Counted from the stretch's first letter, positions 44,305 to 55,454 are shown. The stretch: 64,000 nucleotides of DNA from Adineta ricciae (GCA_905250025.1 CAJNOJ010000086.1:124001-188000); one strand, 5' to 3'. Program-made: numbers and translations. Notes: a model not told the origin generated them from the letters alone.

Positions 44305-47300
44305 TTAGCGTCGTGTTGTTTTCAACTTTGGTTTGCTTGAACTAGTGAGAACATCCTCGAAAAACGCATCACTATCCCAATCATTTTTCGATTGACTGGG
44401 CTTATCCTGCGTCCATGCAGTAGTATTTGTCGTTGTTTTTGTTGTCGTTGACTTAAATGTGCTTGTTGTTGTTGTTGTTGCTGTTGATGGAATTTCAGGT
44501 TTATTTACCGGTGCTGGTGTACTGAAATCTTCCCATTTATCATCACCAATCTCTTGTGTTTCGCCCCAATCATTCGATTTCATGTCATCCCACGGGGTTG
44601 GATTTGCTTCGTCATCCTCGTTAACATCATCCGTTTTATTAAAATATGAAGCTAATGCTGATGCTTGCCGCTGCTTGAAAAAATCAATTTGTTTTTGAAA
44701 TCAAAATATATAATTTGTTATTACTCACTTGTTCCTCCTTTTCCGCTTTTGTTTGTAATTTACTAGGCGCATTAACTTTCACAGGTGATTGTCCATTACT
44801 TGTGTTTCCTGTCGATTTTTCTATATGGTAAATCAAGTGTATAGTAGAGAGAAAGAAAAACGTGTAATGTAAAGGGCTATTACGTTCTTGTTTATGTAGA
44901 GTAAGGAGGAAAACGAGAGTTAAACAAAGACAGAAAGAGAAAAACAAGCTGCTTCTATCGAGTAACAAACGAGCGAGAGAGAGAGAGTGAAAGAAATCTA
45001 TTAACAGAACAGCTTCGGATATCTTAGTAAGCGATCGATCGTAACGAATCAAGCAGTGTCAAGGTGATGTGTATGATTTTGAATACAAATACATTCGTGA
45101 TGAAAAGAATAATATTGTATTACTTGTCTATTGTATAGAAAGACTAAAGTAATGTATGACTGTAGTGTATTGATAGAGCAGTAATAGACTGATAGTTTCG
45201 ATAGGTTTGCTTATGAGTAAGAAAGATTAGAATCCAAAGACGAGCGATAATAAAGATCCAGGGAGTTGTTTTTGTTTTTGTTTGAAATGATGAATGTCTT
45301 TTTATGGAAAGTACTCAAAATATGATGTTTGAACATGAATTATTAAGCTGCTCAGCGTATTTTCATAAAGAAAAAGAAATATTTTTCTCTCACAGATCCT
45401 TTCGTGTAATTGAGATATGTCAGAAGAATTTGTTGATCTCGAGAGGACTAACCTTTGCTTGGTGTGGACATCGCCGATGTATTTGCCAAAGTATTTTGTG
45501 AGTCGCTCTTTGCTAGCGTTAAATTCACCGATGGTTGTTGAGGTTTTGTTGTTAATTTGCCAATATTACTAGAAAGTGATGTCAGAGCCCATGATGTCCA
45601 TGATGTTTCATTTGCTGTGCCACCGACATTGCTCGAATTAACATCTTTTTCTAATTGACAAACGAATCGGCGTTTTGTTGATCACAGCATACAAAAAAAG
45701 TTTTTCTTACCCATCTCAATCGCTAGTTCAGGTTTTTCGGACACTGTTTCTAATTTCTTCAGGAACATTTGAATTGTTTTAAACGCCTATTGAAACTCGA
45801 TAGAACAACAGTACATCCAATATGAAATGTTATACTTGCTGTCGCACATCCAATTCAGGATCGACCGTTGCATGGCAAACAATCGGTAGAATTTTCGAAG
45901 CAATATCTTTCAATGTAAAAAACTTTTCGGAATGATTCAATGCAAAGATCGATGCTTGTCGTGATGGTCCAAATGGATCTTGAGTGCCCCGACCAAACGC
46001 AGATATGAGTAGGCGACCACGTAACTAATCGAAAGAACGAAATTGGTATTTCTTCAAATCGAACGAGACATCACTTACACTTGGATTGAGATGTCCGGCG
46101 ATTTTACCAAGACAAACGATGGTATTCGTTCGTATTACTCCTTGATCGTCGCTTGTTTGTAAACGAGAGAAATGCTTCATTAATTCGATATTTAAATTCT
46201 TATAATTTAATTTCGGTGCCAAGAATAACATAGCCTGTGATTAGAATAAAAGAAAACAATGGATTTTAGGCGGAAATAAGACGATTAATCGATTCTATGA
46301 TAAAAATAGTAAAACATGTTGCTAGTTCGATTGGAATCGATTGCCATCGAGTAAACATTTTCATACAAAACAAACGCAATTGATTACATAGGAATTTAGC
46401 GTCGTTCTTATCTACCTTTACATCAAGGTTGTCTTGCTTATTTCGTCAATAAAAAAGCCATCGTCTTAATTGATGGACATTAATCTTCTCACCCTATTCG
46501 AAATTTCTTCTCGACAACATCAATCAAATATACTTACTTTCACAGTTGCTTCTCGAATTGCTGGTTCTTGATCACTAAAGCCCGTACAGATATGAGTGAA
46601 TATATCATCATTGACAACCGCTGGTGTCAAATGCTCAACATATGTGTCCAACTGAAAATAGAGCGAGTTGAAGAGAACGGAAAACGATGAGATTGTTTTT
46701 CAATCAACCTGTTGTAAGAGTCGAAAACGTGTCATTCGATCTGTTGATGCGAATAATTTCGTAATGATTGGAACGATCCGTTTCTTGTAATCATTATCAG
46801 AGAGCTTTTTCCCTAATTTGAACAACGTTGGTAACACCGCTGAACCCGCTGAACCGAATTCATACGCAGTGAATAGTAAAGGTAGTAATTTTCGTTCATT
46901 GATATGCGATGGAAATTGATCGACTTTGTCAGGTAGTGAATTGAAAAACGTTTGCTTTTCTCCTGGATCTTTTAACTGCAGCAGACAAATATGTAAATAT
47001 AAATATATTTTTCGAAGCATTAGAAAAGACATACTTGAATTTGTTCGAGAAATAGAAGACATTCAACTAACGGATTGTTTTGAATAAAAGGAGACTGATT
47101 TAACTTATCGATCGAAGTTCGAAGAGCTGGATTTATATTCATCAATTCACCATAAGCAGCAGATAATGGACGTGGAATGGAACCTAATTGACGATAGGAT
47201 GCAGCAGATGTAGCACCATTGCCATTAAATATTTCCCAGATCAATGTACCAACTAGCCAAACGTCGCGTGATCTGAAGAGATAGTGAATGTAGAAAAATA

Positions 47301-48177
47301 AAATCGAAGAACTCGAACTCATACCTTTGATTTTCACCACCTTTTTTTCCTGATGCTGGTGGCGGTTCATAACGTTGACAGGCTGGTAAATATCGCGACG
47401 GAACATGAGCTTGTTCTTCGTTAACCGATTGTACGAATTCAAGACAAGCTAATTTCCAATCACATGACTTCGCGTCTACAAATACTGTACTTGTATTGAT
47501 ATTTCCATGTGATAGTTTACAATCGTCATGAAGAAATGCCAAAACACGCTAGAATTCAATCGAGAAACAGCGGGAGTATTGATGCAGTGAGTTTTTCTTC
47601 GTTTGTGCTTACACATAATTGTTGTAAACCCCACGCGATCTCAAGTAAATGTTCGGAATTGAAATTTGCGACGTTATTATTGGATTTCAGCTCATTTAAA
47701 TACGTTTCAAGTGGCATAGCCTTTTCTGTAACGACGTAAACTGCTTTGTCCGACTAAAACTCACGACAAAATTGATTAAATAATCGAGTAAATACGTCTC
47801 TTACTTCGACACCATCGAGATACACAAGAATATTCGGATGTCGTAATGTTTTCATTCGCTTCAATGCTGCTTTTGCTAGTTGTATCTATGAATAGAGATA
47901 CGATGCCTGTAACAATCAAATACAGAGTCGAAACTAGCTTACATAAGCATCGTTTTGACAAGAGAAGATTGTTACTAAATCCCCTGTCGCCTAGAAGATA
48001 AACAAAGAAACCTTAGGATAGTAATTGATGATAATTAGAACAATTTACTTTTTTCTTCCCGTTCAGAATAGTCCAAATCGACCGAGAATTGTTTGATGTT
48101 GGTGAACTGTCCGGAAGAATTTCATAGCCGAGATCTTTTAATGGATCTTTTCCACCAGAAAAAAATGAACCCCACAT
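44305..48177 (-). CDS. SCYL1: SCYL1-like pseudokinase with HEAT repeats
   Basis: The start at 48177 gives [20 protein letters not shown], like SCYL1. A kinase-like N-domain follows ([55 protein letters not shown]). Where an active kinase has HRD and DFG, this has [13 protein letters not shown] and [10 protein letters not shown], so it is a pseudokinase. HEAT-repeat segments match closely: [74 protein letters not shown] and [20 protein letters not shown]. The C-terminal tail is Trp/Asp- and Thr-rich ([17 protein letters not shown]; a Thr run near 44400-44490) and ends KLKTTRR. SCYL1 works in COPI Golgi-ER traffic (family knowledge). The vertebrate C-terminal RKLD coat-binding motif is absent. 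Two introns are long (about 630 and 300 nt). Confidence 0.9.
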
Positions 48178-49864
48178 GAGTTTTCAATCACACGAGTAAA
48201 CAACTAAACAGCTGATAAATGATTACATGTGTTCAGACATTCTTCCAATATATTATACGCTAACGTGTGTCTTTGTCTCATGGAAATTTTATTGGATAAA
48301 AATGAGAATTCAACCAATGTTTCCTGAAAGATTTTCCTTTAAAACCAAAAATCATTCAAGATTATGTTTTCATCGAAGGTTACAGAGATGAAAAACAGAA
48401 AATAATGACATATAGATGGCGATAGTTGCAACTTCAGATGAATCATTGCTATACCAGCAATGACTGGCGATACCGGCAGACATAGACAGATACAGATAGA
48501 CGGATACAACACAATCAATCATCATTATATCATATGGATGCATACATACATCTTCGTCGATCGATATTTGGTACTGAATTAGTTGTGATTGTCTGATAAG
48601 ATAGATTTCGTCATGTATGAACTGAATTCATTCTACGAGAAATAGAATGATAATCTAAGCGTGAAGGTTCTTTGCATAGCTTGAATGTGAGAAAGAGAAT
48701 GTAGGATATTACCATTTCTTTTTCTTACCGCTTTATATGTAAATCATTGTCGTGCATTTCATTTGTAAAACAAATGCTATAGAAGTAATACGATCAAAAG
48801 AATAAAGAGAAGAAAGGCCATTTTACATTCTCTTCGATGAACATCTCACTTTTTTTTTCTTTGAATATAATGGAGTTTGTTCGGATTCCTTTTAGTAATT
48901 GAGTCTGATGTATCGACGAATAACAGGGAATTATTCGAAATTCAAATAAACAATCGTACAGTGTACGTGACCTTTGACATGTTTAGCTTGAAAGAAATGA
49001 TTTCTTATCTATGGTATTGAATAAAACGAAGTTGTTTAACTCTTAGTGCTTTGAGTTTCATGTGAGAAAAAAACAAATCAATGTGTTGTTGTAGTGTCAA
49101 ATTTCTTAGAGAAAACTTACATAACTCCTCGCAAGTAATCGTTCGTCTTAATTCGAACGCAATTGCCATGCATATGTAACTCTTTATATCTTCACATTCG
49201 AGTAATCTCTTTCTGTAGATCAATAACAGAAATCTAAAACACTTTCGGGAACGAATGATTGACTTCAACAATCGACAAATTCAACATCTGATAAAAGTTA
49301 AATCTGTTTGTAATGATCTGTGTTTTTTTTTAAATATTCCTGATGACCTGGATATCTGAACTTCTCCGCTAAAGAATATCATGAACGTTTTTTTCGTTTT
49401 GAGTAGTTCTTATTGTGTTGAAATGTATTTTCTTCGGAATATTCCATTAAAAAACTTTTATAATGACAAAAAATATCTTTTCTTGAAGTATCTACTTGTC
49501 GAATGCCGTGTTTTCGATGCCAATCAACAAAAGCGATATGAACGTTGATAAATTAATTTTCCTCTTGAAAATGAAGGAACTAATTACATTTTCTCACGTC
49601 ATTTTTGCTCTTTTGATGCTAGCAGTAAATCAAATGACAGTTTTATACTGCAACATTATCGTTTTGGTATTGTTTTTTGTTCTTTGAGAACCGGAAAAGC
49701 GCATCTACTTTTCAAGAATCAAATAAGATTTTTATCGAAGAGAAGAAAATTAAAAGTACATAGACTTCCTTTTTATCGTCGGAGAAAAAAGAAAGAAAGG
49801 TTGTTATTCATTTTCAAAAAAGTTTTCAAACGAGATGGTCGCTATTACATCTCAATCGTCGACG
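48178..49864. other. Intergenic region, no gene seen
   Basis: About 1.7 kb lies upstream of SCYL1 and of the mucin/EGF gene (divergent). A stretch at 48440-48515 repeats GACAGATA/CAGATAGA-like words. Open frames at 49005-49271 (-) and 49496-49896 (+) lack an ATG or family features. Promoters of both flanking genes should lie here. Confidence 0.5.
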
Positions 49865-51478
49865 ATGTTCATTGTCTTATTCATCTTCTCAAGTAAATTC
49901 GATTATGCCGTCAACAAAATCTGATTGAAGTTGATTGAATTTCTCTTTTAGCGATAAGTGTGTGCAGTGCAGCGAATAATACAACTCAATTCGATAATTT
50001 CACTATTGTGTGGGAAGATTTTAATTTATTCCAATGCGCCGTACCAACGACTATCCAAGTTTCACTTTTCAGCTGTGCAGCACCTCAAAATTATTCCATG
50101 GACGAAATGAGTTGTCTTCAAGAGACTACAATCGATTTCAATGATACAATGTGCACGGTTGTGACAACTGCAATGGTCTACACAACTACTGTCGCAGCAA
50201 CAACAATGGACAGTACCACTGCATATGCTCAAGTAGATAAAACAAAGATTTACTTTTTATTCTCATTCTCATTATGATTACTCTATTGCTAGACATCCAC
50301 AAGCACAGTAGCAGTTACCACTCATACAAAAACAATGAGTGTAACTGCGACTGGGCAAACTACAACTACTACTGCAGCGATTGCAACAGCCAATCTAGTA
50401 ACCACTATGGCACCTACAATAGCCGGTGCAATGAATCAGACTGCATCAACTGCTGCTCAAACTATCGGTCAAGTCGCCACAAATACAACTCAAGCGGTTA
50501 GTCAAGCAGTCACTGGTGCTGTAACTACTCAATCAATAACACCTGGCGGAAATACAACATCAAATACCTCAACTACTATTACACCGGTAAATGCAAGTAA
50601 TAGCAGCGTTTCAACAACACCATCGGGAGCATCCACGACAATCATATCGACTACACCGTCAGGAGTAGCAGCAACGACAACTGTATCAACTACGCCGTCA
50701 GGAGGAGTAGGAACAACAACAGCAACGACGACTGCATCAAACACATTTGAATGCATGAATGACCTATACATAGGTGTTGACTGCAATGTATCATCGAATG
50801 CTTGCGATATGTCTCAACCATGTCAAAACGGAGCTACTTGTTATCCGAACAACACATATCCATTAGACTATTATTGCAGCTGTAAAACTGATTTTTATGG
50901 TTACAATTGCGAAATTGATCGACGTAGCTGCCGGGATGATACATGTTGGTAAGAGAGTTGTCACTTTTTGAGCAATAATAGAATTCTTCTGAAATATTTC
51001 TAGGCACAATGGAACATGTATTGCGGAAAATTCCACTGTCTATTCGAATAATGGTTCGAATTTTCGATGTGAATGTGTTGTAGGTTACGACGGGAAATAT
51101 TGCGAACTTGAAACGAACCTCTGCGATAATGTCACTTGTGAAAACAAAGGTATTTGTGAAACAGTTCAACTCAAATGGAAATGTGTATGTTTGGACAGTT
51201 CCCTTTATTATGGTGATTATTGTCAATTCAAAACGACTAAATTGATGATTCGAGAAATTCTCAGTAAATCGTTTGCATCGATTGCTATCGCAGTCATTGT
51301 GACTACCTGTGCATTTGTTGTCATTATGGATATACTCAAGTACGCATTTCATATCGATCCAGTTGAATGTGAACGTGAAAGTTATCGAAAACGACGAGAA
51401 GAACGAAGACGAGCAAGACGACCACCGAAAGAAGATCAAATGAAACTTGCGTTACGATTTGAATATGTACCAACATAA
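49865..51478 (+). CDS. Mucin-like, EGF-domain single-pass membrane protein
   Basis: Exons 49865-49892, 49952-50232, 50293-50948 and 51004-51478 join in frame to 479 aa. The short first exon gives a signal peptide across the splice (MFIVLFIFSTISVCSAA). A Cys-containing N-terminal segment follows (about residues 20-100). Then comes a Thr/Ser-rich mucin-like stalk of about 170 residues with STTPSG repeats, then three EGF-like modules (SQPCQNGATCYPN; DTCWHNGTCIAE; NVTCENKGICET). A TM helix (FASIAIAVIVTTCAFVVIM) leads to a basic cytoplasmic tail (KRREERRRARRPPKEDQ). It is likely a heavily O-glycosylated surface protein (inference). AATAAA at 51577 marks the probable 3' end. No named family is recognised. 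Confidence 0.82.
50611..50724 (+). repeat. Coding tandem repeat (STTPSG units) in the mucin stalk
   Basis: Three consecutive units of 36, 39 and 39 nt, each encoding STTPSG plus six or seven variable residues (ASTTII, VAATTTV, GVGTTTA). Length variation between alleles is likely. Confidence 0.8.
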
Positions 51479-52144
51479 AAGAAAACACTCATCGTACTCA
51501 TTTTTGCTTCATACATTCTTGTATTTGATTAATTAAACTCACATATTTTTTTCTCTTCTCTTTCGCTTATTCATTTAATAAAACTTTGATTCATACTCAT
51601 TTTTGCAAGCTATTTCTGTTCATACGGAGAAAATTGCTTCGCAACCAAATGAGAAGGGCAAATCAAAGTCAAACTCATTCATTCCAGTCTACAATTAGAA
51701 CTGTACTTTCTACCCTACCCTACCCTTCAATATCATAAATACCGGCTGCAAAAAAACTCCTGTATTCATTTACTATTCAACTGTGCATAGATTTCATAAA
51801 AAAATATATTGATTTTACCATACATACTATCTCGAAAAGCAATAGATGTGCTATTTATAGATTGTATCTAAACACAGTTGTCAATACATTTAAAATTCAT
51901 TTTTATTTCCTTTTCAACCATTGATTTATTGCCTCATTGAAGGATCTATACATAGACCGATCCAACCCGAGTATATTAGAAGTCTGACAGATTTATAACT
52001 GAAAATATTTATTATGTGGTAATTAAATATGAACACATTTTAAAATGACAGTTGATTGTTAGACGCGCACTTGGTACGAAGCAGATCAAGCCGACAGGAA
52101 GTACAATGATTATTGATCGAAGGAAACATCTTCTGTTGAGTTGA
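51479..52144. other. Intergenic region, no gene seen
   Basis: This 666 bp AT-rich spacer between two plus-strand genes contains AATAAA at 51577 and a short duplicated CTACC word near 51710-51725. Nothing else was seen. Confidence 0.5.
51577..51582 (+). terminator. Probable polyadenylation signal of the mucin/EGF gene
   Basis: AATAAA about 100 nt after the stop codon. Confidence 0.45.
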
Positions 52145-53059
52145 ATGAAGATGCTTCCTGAACTTTTTTACATTATCAATTTTTCTATTTCAATTTCGGC
52201 TGCGATCATTGCGTTAACGACTGCTTTCCTAATTCTAATCACCGTCATTTGTATTCGTTCCTGCCGTACAATTCCCAATCTTCTCATTTGTAACACATCA
52301 GTAGCAACAATACTCTACTATTTACTCAATCTCGTCTCGATTTTCTATGCACTTCAAAACGATTGGGAACAGCATCAACCTGGTTGCGTTTTTCGTGCGT
52401 ATAGTTACACTGCTCTATGTGCTGCTCTTTGTTATTCATATTCGATCCACGCCATAAGTCGTCTACTCTTCACTGTTTTCTACACACATAAATCTCTTCA
52501 AACATGGTTTATTCATTGGATGATGATTATCATCAGTTGGTCAATTAGCATTCTCACACCAACGATACCATTATTTTTCCAGCATGGATATCAATTAGAA
52601 AACGAGTCTCGTATTTGCTTGCCGACAGTGAAAATCTTCTCGACTGCGATATGTTCAGTACTGATTGCTTTTATTATTCCTCTGAATATCGTAGCAAGTG
52701 TCTATAGTAGTATCTTCTTTTATGCATGGAAGTCAACATATCGAATTCGAAGTTTGAATTCTCATGCAACGAATCTGATGATTTCAAGTCACACTCGATT
52801 ACTTAAAGTGAAACGTGAAATAAAACTAATGCAGAAGATTCTAGTGCTAATCTGTCTTGTTCTTTTCGGTGGTACACCTTATTTCATTCTCGTTTTATGG
52901 CATGTTTTGTTGGAAGAATCTCCACCGGAACCATTCTATTTATTAAGCACGAATTGTATAGCCATTTTTATATCACTAAAAATGATCACGTTATTTTGTA
53001 TGTGCAAACAAATAAAAACGAATGTGTTGCATTATCTATTAAAATTGCAACGATATTAA
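52145..53059 (+). CDS. Orphan rhodopsin-like 7TM receptor, intronless
   Basis: Single exon, 304 aa, with seven hydrophobic segments starting at residue about 8 (INFSISISAAIIALTTAFLI). TM2 begins RTIPNLLICNTSVATILYYL. A Cys before TM3 (PGCVFRAYSYTALC) and one in outer loop 2 (SRICLPTV) can form the class A disulphide. TM3 ends HAISRLLFTVFY, so the DRY box is replaced by SRL. TM6 is KILVLICLVLFGGTPYFILV, with Thr-Pro where Trp-x-Pro is usual. TM7 lacks NPxxY (CIAIFISLKMITLFCMC). Short loops and degenerate motifs suggest a lineage-specific chemosensory-type receptor (inference). An AATAAA near 53353 could end the transcript. Confidence 0.78.
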   Translation: MKMLPELFYIINFSISISAAIIALTTAFLILITVICIRSCRTIPNLLICNTSVATILYYLLNLVSIFYALQNDWEQHQPGCVFRAYSYTALCAALCYSYSIHAISRLLFTVFYTHKSLQTWFIHWMMIIISWSISILTPTIPLFFQHGYQLENESRICLPTVKIFSTAICSVLIAFIIPLNIVASVYSSIFFYAWKSTYRIRSLNSHATNLMISSHTRLLKVKREIKLMQKILVLICLVLFGGTPYFILVLWHVLLEESPPEPFYLLSTNCIAIFISLKMITLFCMCKQIKTNVLHYLLKLQRY

Positions 53060-53601
53060 TCGCATGAAAATGTGTTTGTTTTCCTTGAGCAAAGAAAAGA
53101 ATGCCTCACGAATTTCTTTGGTAGAGTCAACCAATGACAGCATTTTCTTCGTAATCGAATCATGAATGTATTTCATAAACGATAAGAAATGAAAAACGAA
53201 ACTCAATTGAATCAATTCAATGAATCATATAAGACATTTTTATCAAGAAGAACTCGTCGATTCTCTGTCGTGCTGTTCGCTTGAGTATTCATATAAAACG
53301 TACATTACTTACATAGTAATTACATTCATACAATAATCTTTCGTTCTATCATAAATAAAGGAGTAAAAAAAACATATCAACATTGATTTCTTCGATATTT
53401 TTCCTTTCTTCATTTATGTTTTTGTATTCTACACTTGTTTGAAGAGAAATCTAATGTGTGTAATATTTTCTTCCATTCTTTTTCGACTGCGTCATCTTTT
53501 CATTGAAGTGCTTGATATAAAAAGAAAAGCTTTTTTTTTGTGGTAAGTATCAAATTTTGATGGTAAATATCTATCTATCGTCGGTCAAACATCATTTGAT
53601 T
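53060..53601. other. Intergenic region, no gene seen
   Basis: About 540 bp of AT-rich sequence between the 7TM gene and the MITE. It holds an ATAAATAAAG near 53350 and a poly-T run near 53532. No coding frame is supported. Confidence 0.5.
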
Positions 53602-53609
53602 GGATAAAC
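53602..53609. repeat. Target-site duplication, left copy
   Basis: GGATAAAC immediately left of the MITE; the identical octamer follows its right end. Eight bp is the duplication length made by hAT transposases. Confidence 0.85.
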
Positions 53610-53738
53610 TAGGGATGTACCGAGACCGAGATTCTCGGGCTTGGTCTGTCTTGGTCTTGGGTGAGATCTCGGTCGAAATCTCGTAGTCTCGCCGAGACAC
53701 CGAGCTTCTCGTTCATCCAAATTTTAGTCACCATACCA

Positions 53739-53753
53739 CTGTTGAGTTTAAAA
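53739..53753. repeat. Internal inverted repeat of the MITE, left arm
   Basis: CTGTTGAGTTTAAAA; its exact reverse complement is at 53888-53902. The arms could form a hairpin with a loop of about 134 nt. Confidence 0.85.
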
Positions 53754-53887
53754 GGAGCTGATTTATAAATGTTTATAATTGCTACACTTTAGTAACGCTA
53801 TTTTGCCTGAAAAAGTGTTTATAAATGATAAATAAACACAGATTTGTTAGTTTTTCGTAAATAGATAATAAATCCTTGCGAATGCTA

Positions 53888-53902
53888 TTTTAAACTCAAC
53901 AG
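53888..53902. repeat. Internal inverted repeat of the MITE, right arm
   Basis: TTTTAAACTCAACAG, the exact reverse complement of 53739-53753. Confidence 0.85.
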
Positions 53903-54010
53903 CGCACCATACGTGAAAAGTTCTAAATTTAATTTTGCACACAGTTGACATTTTTGGAGACCGACTTCATTAAGACCAAGATCTCGCCCGAGACTCTCGG
54001 TACATCCCTA

Positions 54011-54018
54011 GGATAAAC
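54011..54018. repeat. Target-site duplication, right copy
   Basis: GGATAAAC directly after the right end of the MITE, identical to the left copy, which suggests a fairly recent insertion. Confidence 0.85.
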
Positions 54019-54080
54019 GAATATCTAGAACCGTCTTTTTTTTCTATCGAGATTGTATTTTCATCATAAGATCAAACCTT

Positions 54081-55454
54081 ATGGCTTCCGTTGTAACACC
54101 CGAGAAAGAATACGAAGTTTCACCATTTCAAGGATATACAGAACAACCTCTGGTTTCTTTGAAAGAAGCAGTTGAACCATTGTGTGCTGCAGTTCGCGAC
54201 ATCGATAAAATGCTAAGACGTGTCCAACAACAGTGTTCGGAAATACAAGACGATTTGTCGGCTGATGAATTAGGATCGATTTTGCTTTACACATTAGCAT
54301 GGGAAAAACCGCAGTCTTCGTTTCGTTCCATTCTGAATCGTACAATTCGTTCGCTAGTTCAAGAAAGTCTACGTCCTTGGTTTCTTTATCTTCGTTTGTT
54401 TATCAATGCACTTTCGAAATTGCCATCGATCCCATTTCATACAGTTTATCGTGGGTCAACGGAGAATTTGCTTGATGATTACTCGGACGGTGAGCGAATC
54501 ATCTGGTGGAATTTTGTTTCATGTAAAGCTTCACTCAAACTAGTGAAAGAATCGTGCAGTGAAGATGATCTTCGAACAATTTTAATTATCGAGTGCGACA
54601 TGGCGAAAGACATAAGTAAATATTCGGAAAAAGAGAACGAAATTTTACTTTATCCAGCGCGGCAATTTCAAGTTATCTCGACATTACAATCGAACGATCG
54701 ACTTCGTCTTATTCAATTATGTGAAATACAATCACAACGTCCACTTATCGAAATCGCGAGCGTCATTGTCAATGAGCAACCAAAATTACTACCTTCGAAA
54801 AGTCGCTTAGAATATTTAATTAATCAATATCCTGGACAAGATCAAATCACCTTAATCAAACAAAAAGTTACTGATGCTGATATGCCTATGATTGTAAAAG
54901 ATGCGATCAAGAAGAAGAAATGTCGAGCATTACTACTCTCAGAAAATTCTATCACAGCAGCTGGCCTATTGGTTCTCAATACAGAATTAAAAACGAACAA
55001 GTCACTAGAATTTCTTAGTCTTTCATGCAATCGCCTCTGTGATAAAGGCGTCATATCCTTAGCAAATGTATTAGCTGCTAATGTTAGTCGTATTACTGCA
55101 CTTAGTCTACACTCGACTAATATTACAGATAAAAGTGTGCAACATCTCTGTGATATGTTGGAAATAAATAAATGTCTAACTTGGCTTCATCTCGGTATGA
55201 ATAAGATTAGTAATGAAGGTGTGAAACTTATAGCGAACACATTGGCTCATCGTAATAAGACTCTAGAAGCATTGGATCTATCAAAGAACGCCGCGATCGA
55301 TGATTCATGTATTGATTTTCTTGAAGAAATGTTCAAGAATGAAATTACCTTGAACACATTGTGGATTCATCATTGTAAATTAACTCCAGACGGAAACAAC
55401 AGACTACATAAAATTGTTAGATCATGTAGACGCTTTTTTATTCTCACAGTGTAG
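54081..55454 (+). CDS. Mono-ADP-ribosyltransferase (ART) fused to leucine-rich repeats
   Basis: Intronless, 457 aa, no signal peptide or membrane helix, so probably cytosolic. Residues about 60-200 show the R-S-E-x-E arrangement of arginine-type ARTs: Arg124 in FHTVYRGST, Ser147 in IIWWNFVSCKAS, and Glu185-x-Glu187 in YSEKENEILLYPARQFQVIS. These residues bind NAD and catalyse transfer of ADP-ribose in the family (established knowledge). Residues about 270-455 are LRRs of the ribonuclease-inhibitor/NLRC type (ALLLSENSITAAGLLVL; LEFLSLSCNRLCDKGVISLA; LTWLHLGMNKISNEGVKLIA; LEALDLSKNAAIDDSCIDFL). The LRR may recruit a target or sense a ligand (inference). The hAT-like MITE ends 70 bp upstream of the ATG. 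Confidence 0.85.
   Translation: MASVVTPEKEYEVSPFQGYTEQPLVSLKEAVEPLCAAVRDIDKMLRRVQQQCSEIQDDLSADELGSILLYTLAWEKPQSSFRSILNRTIRSLVQESLRPWFLYLRLFINALSKLPSIPFHTVYRGSTENLLDDYSDGERIIWWNFVSCKASLKLVKESCSEDDLRTILIIECDMAKDISKYSEKENEILLYPARQFQVISTLQSNDRLRLIQLCEIQSQRPLIEIASVIVNEQPKLLPSKSRLEYLINQYPGQDQITLIKQKVTDADMPMIVKDAIKKKKCRALLLSENSITAAGLLVLNTELKTNKSLEFLSLSCNRLCDKGVISLANVLAANVSRITALSLHSTNITDKSVQHLCDMLEINKCLTWLHLGMNKISNEGVKLIANTLAHRNKTLEALDLSKNAAIDDSCIDFLEEMFKNEITLNTLWIHHCKLTPDGNNRLHKIVRSCRRFFILTV

Larger units (their letters stand above)
53610..54010. mobile_element. Non-autonomous hAT-like MITE
   Basis: The element is 401 bp and non-coding. Its ends are perfect 16 bp inverted repeats (TAGGGATGTACCGAGA), and it is flanked by an 8 bp direct duplication, GGATAAAC. 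The TAGGGATG-type end and 8 bp duplication are the hAT superfamily pattern (established knowledge). Next to the termini are further CTCGG/CCGAG-rich subterminal inverted motifs. Inside is a second perfect inverted repeat of 15 bp (53739-53753 against 53888-53902). The core is AT-rich with no open frame. It lies 70 bp upstream of the start codon of the ART-LRR gene and may have altered its promoter (inference). Confidence 0.88.

Noticed and set aside
48440-48515. GACAGATA/CAGATAGA-like words considered as a tandem repeat or minisatellite
   Set aside because: Units are too irregular and short to define a repeat period.
49496-49896. Candidate signal-peptide exons for the mucin/EGF gene other than 49865-49892
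   Set aside because: The hydrophobic frame at 49496-49687 has a donor of the wrong phase for the next exon; the exon at 49865 joins in frame and gives a normal signal peptide.
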